The notes beneath the pieces are model-generated. The model worked only from the letters and a program-made list of their open reading frames with translations, searched no databases and was not told where the DNA came from. Source: Clostridia bacterium (GTDB taxonomy: Bacteria; Bacillota; Clostridia; Christensenellales; Borkfalkiaceae). Taken from it: a DNA stretch of 43,320 nt. The stretch is taken from NCBI GenBank assembly GCA_900769545.1, contig CAAGGZ010000117.1, positions 1 to 43,320 on the forward strand, written 5' to 3'. A program made the translations under genes and the position numbers. Each line of letters opens with the position of its first letter. Position 1 is the stretch's first letter. Shown here in pieces: positions 1 through 7,644 of the stretch.

Positions 1-464
1 GTACAAGTAGCGGCTGTTTTACTCTTAAATTTATATTCGCATACGTGCTCTACCGAACTACTTTCCTCTTCAGAAAAACTTTCTTCTTCGAAACTACTTT
101 CTTCTTTGGAAGAGCTTTCTTTTAACGAGCTACTTTCTTCTTTAGAAGAACTTTCCTCTTCAGAAGAACTTTCTTCGGAAGAGCTCTCTTCAACCGAGCT
201 ACTTTCCTCTTCAGAAGAACTTTCTTCTTCAGAGCCGCTTTCTTCTACAACGACAGAACTCTCCTCTACCGAGGAAATTTCTTCCACAGAAATAGAGCTC
301 TCCACCGAGCTTTCGGGCGCAGAGCTATCCTCTTCCCTTTCAATCGTCACGATACCGACAATCGCCGCAGAAACGACAATGACAATACCTGCGCCAAGCG
401 CAAACCATTTAAACCAAAGATTTGCCTTAAAAAACGCTACTATTTTCTGCCATAATGCTTTCAT
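1..464 (-). CDS. Partial membrane-anchored Ser/Glu-rich surface protein (3' end beyond window)
   Basis: Read on the minus strand from ATG at 464 with the ribosome binding site AAAGGAG just upstream. The first ~20 residues are basic and aromatic, then a hydrophobic segment (about residues 20-40) looks like a signal anchor. After that comes a long low-complexity stretch of Ser and Glu (repeats such as EESSSEE), a typical extended linker on Gram-positive surface proteins. The visible part ends in a His/Cys motif (HVCEYKF...ATC) resembling the first half of the CxxC modules in the lipoprotein at 27142-28812. The gene runs off the window, so its working domain is unknown. The plus-strand reading of the same repeat is an artefact of the low-complexity DNA. 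Confidence 0.7.
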   Translation of the reverse strand, partial: MKALWQKIVAFFKANLWFKWFALGAGIVIVVSAAIVGIVTIEREEDSSAPESSVESSISVEEISSVEESSVVVEESGSEEESSSEEESSSVEESSSEESSSEEESSSKEESSSLKESSSKEESSFEEESFSEEESSSVEHVCEYKFKSKTAATC

Positions 465-592
465 TTGTTTTTCTCCTTTGAGAAATATTGCTTTTATTAT
501 ACTCCTTTATAAAAATCTTGTCAACCCTTTGACGAAAAAACACGAAACGCCGCGGCTCAAGCACTTTTCAACAATCCCTCAGCCTTTTTTAA

Positions 593-625
593 CAAAAAAA
601 GTCAGCTCCCTTTACACAAGGGAGC
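593..625 (-). terminator. Rho-independent terminator after the phage-like block
   Basis: An 8-bp stem (GCTCCCTT / AAGGGAGC) with a 5-nt loop is followed on the minus strand, after four bases, by seven T residues. It lies about 100 bases past the last phage-like gene and separates that block from the surface-protein gene. Confidence 0.6.
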
Positions 626-657
626 CAAGTTTAGAACAGTTTTAATTTTTCCACAAT

Positions 658-685
658 TTCGCACTTCGCACTTCGCATTTCGCAT
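658..685. repeat. Four tandem heptamers TTCGCAY
   Basis: Two copies of TTCGCAC are followed by two of TTCGCAT, then degenerate continuations to about 712. They lie between the last phage-like gene (stop at 725) and its terminator. No function is evident. Replication slippage or the edge of the inserted block are both possible. Confidence 0.6.
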
Positions 686-724
686 TTGCGTTAGCACTGC
701 ATTTTGCATTTATTTAAATCGCAA

Positions 725-1207
725 CTACGCGTCCTCCAAGAAATAATCATACAACGGCGCGTACAGCTCCCCTAAATACTGCGGAGCCACCTTATCCGCC
801 TTAAACGCCTCAAAACGTTTCGCTCCGTCCGTATACGTTGTCTCGTAATAGGTCTTGACAATGTTAAAACGCTCCGTGTCCGTCAACGCATAATTCACCT
901 CGTAAGCCACCGTTTCTTCCTCCTCACCGCTCGGCTTAGACGAAAAACGCAAATAAAAGAGCAACCCTTCGCGAATCAGCTCAACCTCCGCCTCGTACTG
1001 CGCCCACAGCTCATCGTGCAGCAAAGTCCACAACTCCGAACGCAATATCCCGTTATCGCTCAGCTTTGCTTTCTCCTTCTGCAAGTTCTTCTCCAATTTT
1101 AAATAGAGCTTATTCTTCTTCAATTGCGCTTCTTTCACCTCGAGTAGCTGTTCTTCGCTGAGCGCCGCAAACTGCTGGTCCGTGTAAGAAATAATATCAA
1201 TAACCAT
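725..1207 (-). CDS. Unknown protein, last gene of the phage-like block
   Basis: A 160-residue acidic, mostly helical protein with AGGAGG in front of its ATG, starting 12 bases after the gp10-like gene. Residues ~17-50 are rich in Glu, Lys and Leu and could form a coiled coil. The C-terminal half is rich in Tyr and Phe. In P22 this position holds the tail needle gp26, but I see no clear likeness and this protein is shorter. It could be a neck or tail-completion protein or an internal virion protein. I do not recognise the family; the assignment to the block rests on position and spacing. Confidence 0.6.
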   Translation of the reverse strand: MVIDIISYTDQQFAALSEEQLLEVKEAQLKKNKLYLKLEKNLQKEKAKLSDNGILRSELWTLLHDELWAQYEAEVELIREGLLFYLRFSSKPSGEEEETVAYEVNYALTDTERFNIVKTYYETTYTDGAKRFEAFKADKVAPQYLGELYAPLYDYFLEDA

Positions 1208-1219
1208 ACTCGCCTCCTA

Positions 1220-2596
1220 TTACAAGCAGTCTGCTTCCAATTCCAAACCGCTCACCGAACCGCCAACATTTAAGGAAATTTTAAATTGAAATTCCTTTCC
1301 GCACAGATTCGGGCGAATACTTACCGCGCCTTCCGAAAAATTCAACCCGTACGCAACGCTTCGGTTTTCCGTAAAAATTATCAACGCAGCAGTTCCTTCC
1401 CCCGTCAAACGCACGTAGCTTAACAGTTTCCGTTCTTTAGTGCCAAAGTTAACAGGCTCTGATTGAAAAACAGCGCTTTCCCCAATAGGGAGCGACGCCC
1501 CCTCGTCAATATAATACGCCATTTTGTTGCGACCGCAAATCGCTCGCCCGTCCGCCATAGACAACGCGCAACAATCCATCGTTTTATACCCGCTGTCCTT
1601 TTGAGGATCTAAATACACCGTTCTAAAGACATTTTTTTCATCGCAATAACGCAGTAAAAAACCGTTGTTACACGCCGCAAAACCGCCCTTTTGCGTTGCG
1701 TCTTTTCCTTTTAAATTCAGTTTTCTAAATTTCTTTTCCGCGCAATGCCCGTCAAAAGCGTACACTCCGTCCAGCGCAAAAAAGTAAAGCCGCCCTTGAC
1801 ATTCCCCAACTGTTCCGGGTACAATTCTTCCGCCTTGATAAGCAATCTTTTTCTGCTTAAAATCCTTTGCCGAACCGGCAGGCTCAATCTCCGTAATACC
1901 ATAATCGGAAAATAAATACAGTTTCCCGTTAAGCGGTTTCATCGCCACGCCATTCCCCGTATCTCTCGAAATATAAATTCTCCCACTGTTATGAATCGTA
2001 TCAGAAAAATCCATTGGTTCTAAGGGGGCGGAATATAACAACGTATACGGATCAATCACGGCATACACGCGGTCATTCCATACGCAACCGCATTGTACGG
2101 ACGTGAGTATCTCCGCTCGCTCCCACGTATCCAACTGCGCCATACAAACGCCGAAACCACCGAAAAACACTACGTACGGCTCATTATCCGCCGTTAAAAA
2201 GGAGTCCACCTGCTTTATATCCTGCAACTGCGCGTCTAAATATTCGATAAAATTCGTAGAATCAAAATACGTAAAGTAGTACGCCCCTGATTTTGCCAAA
2301 CAGCAAAGCATAGGCTTATACTCCCCACTCTCCAAATGCTTATGCGCGAAGAAAAAACAATCGACTTCCGCATCAGAAATGGTATATTTCACTACTTGTC
2401 CGCTGCTATTTGTATGCACTTTTACACCTACCCCCATTCTTATTATACCGTCCAAACAATTGCAATTACGGCTATCCATCGCATACAAAGCGTCTTTATC
2501 GGAGCTCCCCACCCGTCTCCACGGCACAAACTTACGAAAGGCAAGCTTTTTCGTCGTTGTCGCCCATTTCATTGCCTTTTTCTTTTTTCCGTACAT
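1220..2596 (-). CDS. gp10-like tail hub / DNA-stabilization protein (beta-propeller type)
   Basis: The ATG at 2596 is chosen because GGTGGG lies 8 bases upstream. A longer reading would need a GTG inside the preceding gene. The product has 458 residues, close to P22 gp10 (472), and holds the same place after the gp4-like gene. The sequence is rich in short beta-strand patterns with turns and aromatic residues (for example FFGGFGVCM, YLFSDYGITEIEP, YFFALDGVYAFDG), as expected for a repeated propeller. In P22, gp10 closes the portal vertex after packaging and binds the tail needle. Function here is inferred from position, length and fold pattern, not from a conserved motif. Confidence 0.5.
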   Translation of the reverse strand: MYGKKKKAMKWATTTKKLAFRKFVPWRRVGSSDKDALYAMDSRNCNCLDGIIRMGVGVKVHTNSSGQVVKYTISDAEVDCFFFAHKHLESGEYKPMLCCLAKSGAYYFTYFDSTNFIEYLDAQLQDIKQVDSFLTADNEPYVVFFGGFGVCMAQLDTWERAEILTSVQCGCVWNDRVYAVIDPYTLLYSAPLEPMDFSDTIHNSGRIYISRDTGNGVAMKPLNGKLYLFSDYGITEIEPAGSAKDFKQKKIAYQGGRIVPGTVGECQGRLYFFALDGVYAFDGHCAEKKFRKLNLKGKDATQKGGFAACNNGFLLRYCDEKNVFRTVYLDPQKDSGYKTMDCCALSMADGRAICGRNKMAYYIDEGASLPIGESAVFQSEPVNFGTKERKLLSYVRLTGEGTAALIIFTENRSVAYGLNFSEGAVSIRPNLCGKEFQFKISLNVGGSVSGLELEADCL

Positions 2597-2598
2597 AT

Positions 2599-3150
2599 TT
2601 ATACCCACCTTCTTGCAGACATTCTTCCGCCCGATTGCGCTCGATAAGCGGCATCGATTGCGTCTTTATATTTCTCATCCCATATATTTGCTTCTTCAAA
2701 ACGCCCTACCGCGGCAAAATATTCCGCCAATATTCCGTATTCATACATACGCGATGACGCGTACAACGTAAAATCACTTTTGCCGCCTATCGTTTTAGGC
2801 GCAGGCGTATACGAATACACGATACGCACCTTCCCCGTCTGCGTCATCAAATAATCGGGAAACACCTGATACGCAATACTATTACCTTCCTCATCGGTTA
2901 CCCTGATAATGCGCACGATGGAATTTTTCAGGCTCGAGTAAACGAGTTTTCCCCCATTCGTCTCCTTTTCTTCCTCCGCAACGAGCGGCAGATAATCCAA
3001 CGCCAACTCATTCTCTACCATATTAAAACAACGCAACAGCAATTCCGTTGCAGTAGCTCCGTCCTCGCCTTCCCCGTCAATATAATCCTTCACCTGTTCA
3101 TAGCAACCTATCACCGAAGCCGCCGATAAGATGATGTCGTTTACCTTCAT
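2599..3150 (-). CDS. gp4-like head-tail connector / tail accessory protein
   Basis: A 183-residue protein between the capsid and gp10-like genes, where P22 has gp4 (166 residues). The N-terminal ~60 residues are helical (a short acidic loop DGEGEDGA, then a helix with CFNMVENELALDYLPLV), followed by a beta-rich middle and a helical C-terminal part (SRMYEYGILAEYFAAVGRF) ending in RMSARRWV. This pattern is common in connector proteins that bind below the portal. The stop lies 2 bases before the gp10-like ATG. A terminator-like hairpin separates it from the capsid gene, so it is probably made in lower amount than capsid. Confidence 0.55.
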   Translation of the reverse strand: MKVNDIILSAASVIGCYEQVKDYIDGEGEDGATATELLLRCFNMVENELALDYLPLVAEEEKETNGGKLVYSSLKNSIVRIIRVTDEEGNSIAYQVFPDYLMTQTGKVRIVYSYTPAPKTIGGKSDFTLYASSRMYEYGILAEYFAAVGRFEEANIWDEKYKDAIDAAYRAQSGGRMSARRWV

Positions 3151-3171
3151 TTCAACCTCCTTTTTGGTTTA

Positions 3172-3213
3172 GAAAAAGCACCCGTTTCTGCATTGAACGC
3201 ATACACGGGTGCC
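3172..3213 (-). terminator. Intrinsic terminator inside the phage-like operon, after the capsid gene
   Basis: An 8-bp stem GCACCCGT / ACGGGTGC with a 19-nt loop is followed on the minus strand by TTTTTC. It lies between the capsid stop and the connector start. It probably lowers transcription of the connector and hub genes, which are needed in far fewer copies than capsid. Confidence 0.6.
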
Positions 3214-3247
3214 CTCTCTCACTTAAAAACCGATGCTATCTCTCGGC

Positions 3248-4417
3248 TTACGCCTCAGTAATTCCCGACAGCTTACCTTGACCGCAAGGACGTTCACACA
3301 TCAATTCCGCATATTTTACAAGCGTCGCCGTATACACAGGCTTGCCGGGTACCTGTTTCAAAATCTTCCCGTCTTCGCCTTCCAACCACTGCCAATCACA
3401 AAGCTGATACAATTTAAAATCGTCCGTATTAAGCAAATACATCGTGCCTGCAGGACAGAATCTATCCGTGACTACGGGAATTCCATAAAAGCTGAGCGCC
3501 GTCGCGCCGTCCACTTCAATAGCAGGAAGAGGAATATCATTTTCTCTGCAATACTGCATTAAAGCGCGTCTTACCCCCCAAGAACAAACAATGTAATTGA
3601 TTTTACTGCCCGACGCTTTTTCAATTTCGTCAATCGCTTTTTGGATGATGTTTTCCGTAATATCGCCAACTTCCTCCACCTTGTACGCGCTCATAACCGA
3701 CTTCGTCTTATCCACGCCGTAAAGCGTGTTACTATCGGTGAACAATGCCTCGATGCCCGTAATTTCCTGGTCTTTAGAACCGTGAATGTACACGTTACCG
3801 CCAATAGCAAGCACTGTGTTATTGATTTCGTTTCCACTGATGGTAATCATATTTCTGCCTCTGTCTACGTGGCTGACAAGACGCCCCTCGCACATCTCTT
3901 TCAATTCCCCAAGCGGCGTATAAAAATCAAGTCGCATACCCTCCACGATACCGTTTACGCTCTCCAATACGAGTTTATTCGTTTGAGGAATATCCGTCAC
4001 CACGCTAACCGCGCCAGAACCGTCGCCAAAAAGCATACGTCCGAAGTTGAAAGACGCGCTCTTAATCATAGACTGCATTTCATCGTTGAGTAAGTTCACA
4101 AACGCGCCCTCATTGTTTGCCGACGCGCGGAGTGCTTTATCCGAAATTTCAATCGTACCATAAAGATTTTTCAAGGTAGAGGTAAACTGCACGTAATCGC
4201 TCGCCGTAGCCGTAGGAAGATCTCCGGTTTCGCTGCCTGCGCCGATACCGCCGTTATAACCGACCTTTACCGTTTTTTTAATGTCCTTGCCCACAACGTC
4301 CGCCGTTGTATGCTGGATTCTCGCCAAAAACGGATTGGTTTTCATATTCAAAGATTCCGTCACCGCGTCAAGATAAAAAGATTTTAAAGCATTGTCTGCT
4401 GTTGTAACCGTAACCAT
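3248..4417 (-). CDS. Major capsid protein (HK97-fold)
   Basis: Start ATG at 4417 has AAGGAG 8 bases upstream; the longer reading has no such site. The product has 389 residues. The N-terminal part (SFYLDAVTESLNMKTNPFLARI) is followed by a Gly-rich segment and a run typical of HK97-fold coats (FTSTLKNLYGTIEISDKAL), then helices with NLLNDEMQSMIKSA. The C-terminal half has the pattern of a P-domain with a conserved late Pro/Tyr segment (PGKPVYTATLVKYAELMCERP). The scaffold gene lies directly upstream and there is no protease gene, as in P22 (coat 430 residues). It should form the shell of the particle. Confidence 0.85.
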   Translation of the reverse strand: MVTVTTADNALKSFYLDAVTESLNMKTNPFLARIQHTTADVVGKDIKKTVKVGYNGGIGAGSETGDLPTATASDYVQFTSTLKNLYGTIEISDKALRASANNEGAFVNLLNDEMQSMIKSASFNFGRMLFGDGSGAVSVVTDIPQTNKLVLESVNGIVEGMRLDFYTPLGELKEMCEGRLVSHVDRGRNMITISGNEINNTVLAIGGNVYIHGSKDQEITGIEALFTDSNTLYGVDKTKSVMSAYKVEEVGDITENIIQKAIDEIEKASGSKINYIVCSWGVRRALMQYCRENDIPLPAIEVDGATALSFYGIPVVTDRFCPAGTMYLLNTDDFKLYQLCDWQWLEGEDGKILKQVPGKPVYTATLVKYAELMCERPCGQGKLSGITEA

Positions 4418-4556
4418 ATAATTTCTCCTTTTTGTTTGGCTTAAAAAGCCCATCTTTTATTTTGCGCTTACGCAGCGCAGATTCCCGCGCCGTAGCCCGC
4501 AGGTTATACCTGCCCACGTTCCTCTGCCCTGCCTTTCCGTTTAAAAAACGGCTGTG
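4418..4556 (-). promoter_or_regulatory. Structured leader between scaffold and capsid genes
   Basis: This 139-base gap is long compared with the other gaps in the block. On the minus strand it holds several short self-complementary stretches: GCAGGT-ATA-ACCTGC, CCGTTT...AAACGG and GGCTT...AAGCC. No T-run marks a terminator. It may be an mRNA stabiliser or a place where extra capsid transcript starts, but I see no convincing -35/-10. Confidence 0.3.
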
Positions 4557-5330
4557 CTATTTCGCGTCGCCCATTCTCTCTTTAAAATATTGCAACGCCA
4601 TACACCCTGCCGCCCCGATACTGCGCGCGCGTCTGGGCGGCGATAGCGGAGCCGTCACTCCGCCAAGCGTCAACGGCGCGTTTGTTTTTCCAATCGAAGA
4701 AAGATACTCCCCAATCACACGCAACCGTACGCCTTCGTCAAGGCAAACCTTTTTGTAGAGCTCTTCCGAGGAAAGACTCTCCTCTCCAAGCGCGACGGAC
4801 GGTATTTCCTTCACGTCTACCGACTTCATGTCATTAGAAATACTTTCCTTCCCGTCCATTCCTTCGTTCTGCTCTACTGCGTCCGCCTTTTCTTTTGTTT
4901 CTCCCTCCAAAACCACCGACGACGCAGTTGTTTCTTCAAGAGCCTTTTCGGCGTTTTCTTCCGCAAAAGTCGGTTCAAGCGTATCCCCATTCCCCTTTTC
5001 GCTGTTCTCGGCAATGATTTTCCCGACGTCCGACATAAATTCGTCAAACTCTTTCGCCGCAGCTCGGTGCGCGCGTGCGTTTTTACGGAGCTTTTCCACC
5101 CCCATTTCGTCCGCGCCGTTTTTACGCTTCCATTCTTCCGCTTCCTTTTCCAATTCCTTCAATTTTTGACTTCTTCTTGTAAATTCCGCCTGCAAGGAAC
5201 TGTACGCCCTCACAAGGGCGTCTACGTCCTTAAACTTCCCCAAAACCGTCGAGGCTTCTTCCTGATTTTTTGCCGCTGCAACTTCCTCCGTCAGGGTCGT
5301 TTCTTCGTAAACGTTCTCCTCTTTCATCAT
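4557..5330 (-). CDS. Scaffold protein
   Basis: A 257-residue, highly charged, Glu/Lys-rich protein with predicted long helices. The N-terminal motif LGKFKDVDALVRAYSSLQAE followed by FTRRSQ is common in scaffold proteins of podo- and siphophages. A charged coiled-coil region follows, then an acidic middle, and a C-terminus with basic residues (PPRRARS) that could bind capsid. Its ATG overlaps the portal stop codon (ATGA), so translation is probably coupled. It lies just upstream of the capsid gene, as P22 gp8 does, and should direct procapsid assembly and then leave. Confidence 0.8.
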   Translation of the reverse strand: MMKEENVYEETTLTEEVAAAKNQEEASTVLGKFKDVDALVRAYSSLQAEFTRRSQKLKELEKEAEEWKRKNGADEMGVEKLRKNARAHRAAAKEFDEFMSDVGKIIAENSEKGNGDTLEPTFAEENAEKALEETTASSVVLEGETKEKADAVEQNEGMDGKESISNDMKSVDVKEIPSVALGEESLSSEELYKKVCLDEGVRLRVIGEYLSSIGKTNAPLTLGGVTAPLSPPRRARSIGAAGCMALQYFKERMGDAK

Positions 5331-7201
5331 ATCTGATTCATCTCCTTCATTTTCTTATGCGCTTCAATATGCGTCAAAAATTTCTTTTTCCAATCCTCTT
5401 TATTTCTGGAATTTTTAAACTCCGCCGACAGCAAAAATCTCGTATGCTCCAAAATATGCGTGTCGTGCTCGTCATAACAATCCGGTAAAAGCTCGCCTTC
5501 TCGAAGCTCCAAATTCTCCTCTACCGCTTTTCCCCTGTGTAACGCTGAAATATCCTTTGCATTTTCATAGCCTCCAAACCCAAACGCTTCCAAAATACGG
5601 TTCTTATTTTCGGACGTGAGTTTTCCCTCTTCATCCGTCAAAAGTCCCGCTTCATAGAGCTTGAGCAGCGTCGCTCTCTTTTCCTCAGGCGTAGAGGCGT
5701 CCTGCGATTCAAATTGCAAGTCATTGACCGCAAGGTTTGCCGCATTGAAATAATGCACCTGCGTTTTCTTGTTTTCGCCCGTCATCGTCATAAGTCTCGC
5801 CGTCCCTGCAAACTGTCTGTACAATCGCAAAATATGTCTGCCTACTTCCTTCATCGCGCGTTCCATACTCGATACCGTTGCCGACAATCTCGTTTCGTCT
5901 TGCGTAAGGAGCAACTGCAATCCCGTTGCGCTCGTCACTCGCACAGGCGTGGAGTTCTGCGATAAATCACTCACACCGCTAATCAACGCAAACTCTTTTT
6001 CAAGCCATTCCTCTTCGTCCTTAAACTCCGAAGGCACGTTGCCGCAATCGAGCATCTCAGGGGCTTTTCCACCCTGTCTGTAAACGAGGATTTTCCCGGG
6101 CAATAGCCCCTCGGCAGCCAATTCCTCCGTATCCACCGAGCCGTCCTCCACCGTAAGAACCCCCATCGAAAGCCTATTCAAAAACTCGTGCTTTCTGTTT
6201 CGCACCGCATTATATGCCCTCTGTACGGGAATGAGCCTATCGATAACGCTTCCTGCAAAAAACGCCCCTGGCAAACGCAAACAGTCTTGCTTTACAAACG
6301 GAAACCCGCGCTCTCCTTTTTCGCGGTTGAGATAGGGCAACGCTCCTGTATACAACAGCTTGCCGCCGGCTACAATTTCCAACTTCCCATCGGGAGCCTC
6401 TGCGCTAGGTTTGGTATAGCGTTCAATCAACACCACGCCGTCCTTAATTTTCGCGGAGCTCATTCCGCTAAAAGCGCTCAACTTCCCTGCGGAGGGCTGG
6501 CTGTACTCCAACGTCACTTCATCGTCGGCATTCACCGCAACGCCAAACTTTTCAAACACGTAGGCCGCCGTCACCGTCTGCGCGTGGATAAGGCTTGTCA
6601 CGCCGTCCACGTCCTCCGCGTCCAAGCGGTCGGGAAAAATTTCAAACGGCGACACTGCAATAACCTGCGCTTCCCCTTCATACACAGGCGCGCCGTCCTC
6701 CGTCACCGCCACCTGTCTGCCGCCTTGCTCCGACCAAACGATTTTGTAAAACGCGCTGCCGCAAGTTTCCGACCAAATAATCGCCTTAGAAATCGTCTCT
6801 CTCAGCCCAATACGCTCCTGCACGTAACGCAACACCCCTGTTGCGAGCTTCGCCGCCTGCACGTCTCCGTCCTCATCCGAGAATGCGCGAACACGCAATT
6901 CAGGCTTCAGCTTTTCCAGCTTCGCAATTCTCGAATCAATCGTCGGAGCGATATGGTTAAACACCCTTCGAGACTGCCAATAGAATCTCGGATCTTCTTC
7001 AATGATTTCCCCCGAAGGCAAAACGTCGCAATACTGATTACCGCTCAAAAAATTGAGATTGAGCAACCAACCGCTTTCCAGACTTCTGCGCTCCTCTCTG
7101 CGACGCAAAAAATCCTCCGTTACGTCACGCGCAATACGCGCCTCCTCCTGTTCACGCGCCGCCTTTTCCATCTCGGCAGCGTCGCTTTTAAAAATGTCCA
7201 T
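5327..7201 (-). CDS. Portal protein (P22-type)
   Basis: ATG at 7201 is preferred because AGGAG is 9 bases upstream; the ATG 9 bases earlier touches that site. The product has 624 residues, close to P22-type portals (725). It has the usual N-terminal helix rich in Arg/Glu, a FLSGNQY segment, then NHIAPTIDSRIAKLEKLKPE, the wing region, a central part with LIPVQRAYNAVRNRKHEFLN and a C-terminal helical barrel-like tail (DEHDTHILEHTRFLL). Twelve copies should form the ring through which DNA is pumped. It follows the small-terminase-like gene and overlaps the scaffold by 4 bases. Confidence 0.88.
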   Translation of the reverse strand: MDIFKSDAAEMEKAAREQEEARIARDVTEDFLRRREERRSLESGWLLNLNFLSGNQYCDVLPSGEIIEEDPRFYWQSRRVFNHIAPTIDSRIAKLEKLKPELRVRAFSDEDGDVQAAKLATGVLRYVQERIGLRETISKAIIWSETCGSAFYKIVWSEQGGRQVAVTEDGAPVYEGEAQVIAVSPFEIFPDRLDAEDVDGVTSLIHAQTVTAAYVFEKFGVAVNADDEVTLEYSQPSAGKLSAFSGMSSAKIKDGVVLIERYTKPSAEAPDGKLEIVAGGKLLYTGALPYLNREKGERGFPFVKQDCLRLPGAFFAGSVIDRLIPVQRAYNAVRNRKHEFLNRLSMGVLTVEDGSVDTEELAAEGLLPGKILVYRQGGKAPEMLDCGNVPSEFKDEEEWLEKEFALISGVSDLSQNSTPVRVTSATGLQLLLTQDETRLSATVSSMERAMKEVGRHILRLYRQFAGTARLMTMTGENKKTQVHYFNAANLAVNDLQFESQDASTPEEKRATLLKLYEAGLLTDEEGKLTSENKNRILEAFGFGGYENAKDISALHRGKAVEENLELREGELLPDCYDEHDTHILEHTRFLLSAEFKNSRNKEDWKKKFLTHIEAHKKMKEMNQI

Positions 7202-7216
7202 ACTTCCCATCTCCTT

Positions 7217-7591
7217 TTATTTCTTCTTCGTAGAAACGGCGGTCTTTTTCCTTCTCGACACCTTTCTTTTGGGCTTTGCTGCCGTTTCCACCGACGTTTT
7301 TTCTTCCTTTTGCAACTCCGACAATAACCGCTTTCGTTCTTCCTCCAGTTCCTCGTCCGTCCAAGCGGAAAACTCCGCGCTATCCCCTTCTGCGGCAAGC
7401 AGCATTTGCACCGCTTTCAAATCGGGAGGAACGTCCTTTTTCGTCTTTTTTCGTTTCGTCAATTTCAATGCGCCGTCCACTTCCGCATATTCTTCCGTAA
7501 CCTCCGCCACCTGATACCCAAGCGCCACCTTCAAAAGAGCGTCCCCGATTTTATCCTCTTTCGTCTTTTCCTCTTTTTTTTTCTCACTCAT
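7217..7591 (-). CDS. Small-terminase-like protein lacking the N-terminal HTH
   Basis: Start ATG at 7591 has AGGAG 7 bases upstream; another ATG lies 18 bases earlier. The product has 124 residues. Residues ~14-65 carry the pattern I associate with the oligomerization half of many small terminases: an ALLKVALGYQVAEVTEEY helix and turn, a beta-rich charged stretch, then KKDVPPDLKAVQMLLAA. Usual small terminases have a ~50-residue helix-turn-helix before this that reads the pac/cos site. Here only ~13 residues precede it. The C-terminus is a Lys/Arg tail that could bind DNA without sequence choice. It lies between the large terminase and portal. The family call is by pattern only. Confidence 0.55.
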   Translation of the reverse strand: MSEKKKEEKTKEDKIGDALLKVALGYQVAEVTEEYAEVDGALKLTKRKKTKKDVPPDLKAVQMLLAAEGDSAEFSAWTDEELEEERKRLLSELQKEEKTSVETAAKPKRKVSRRKKTAVSTKKK

Positions 7592-7644
7592 GCCCTGCTC
7601 CTTTTTCATATTTTACACTTCAACGCATACCTGCCCCCATCCTT

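Noticed and set aside
106..645. 179-codon plus-strand Ser/Glu/Leu frame
   Set aside because: It is the opposite strand of the Ser/Glu repeat in the gene at 1-464, which has a ribosome binding site and a membrane helix.
6188..7327. 379-codon plus-strand frame
   Set aside because: It lies opposite the portal gene, is rich in Arg, His and Cys and has no ribosome binding site.
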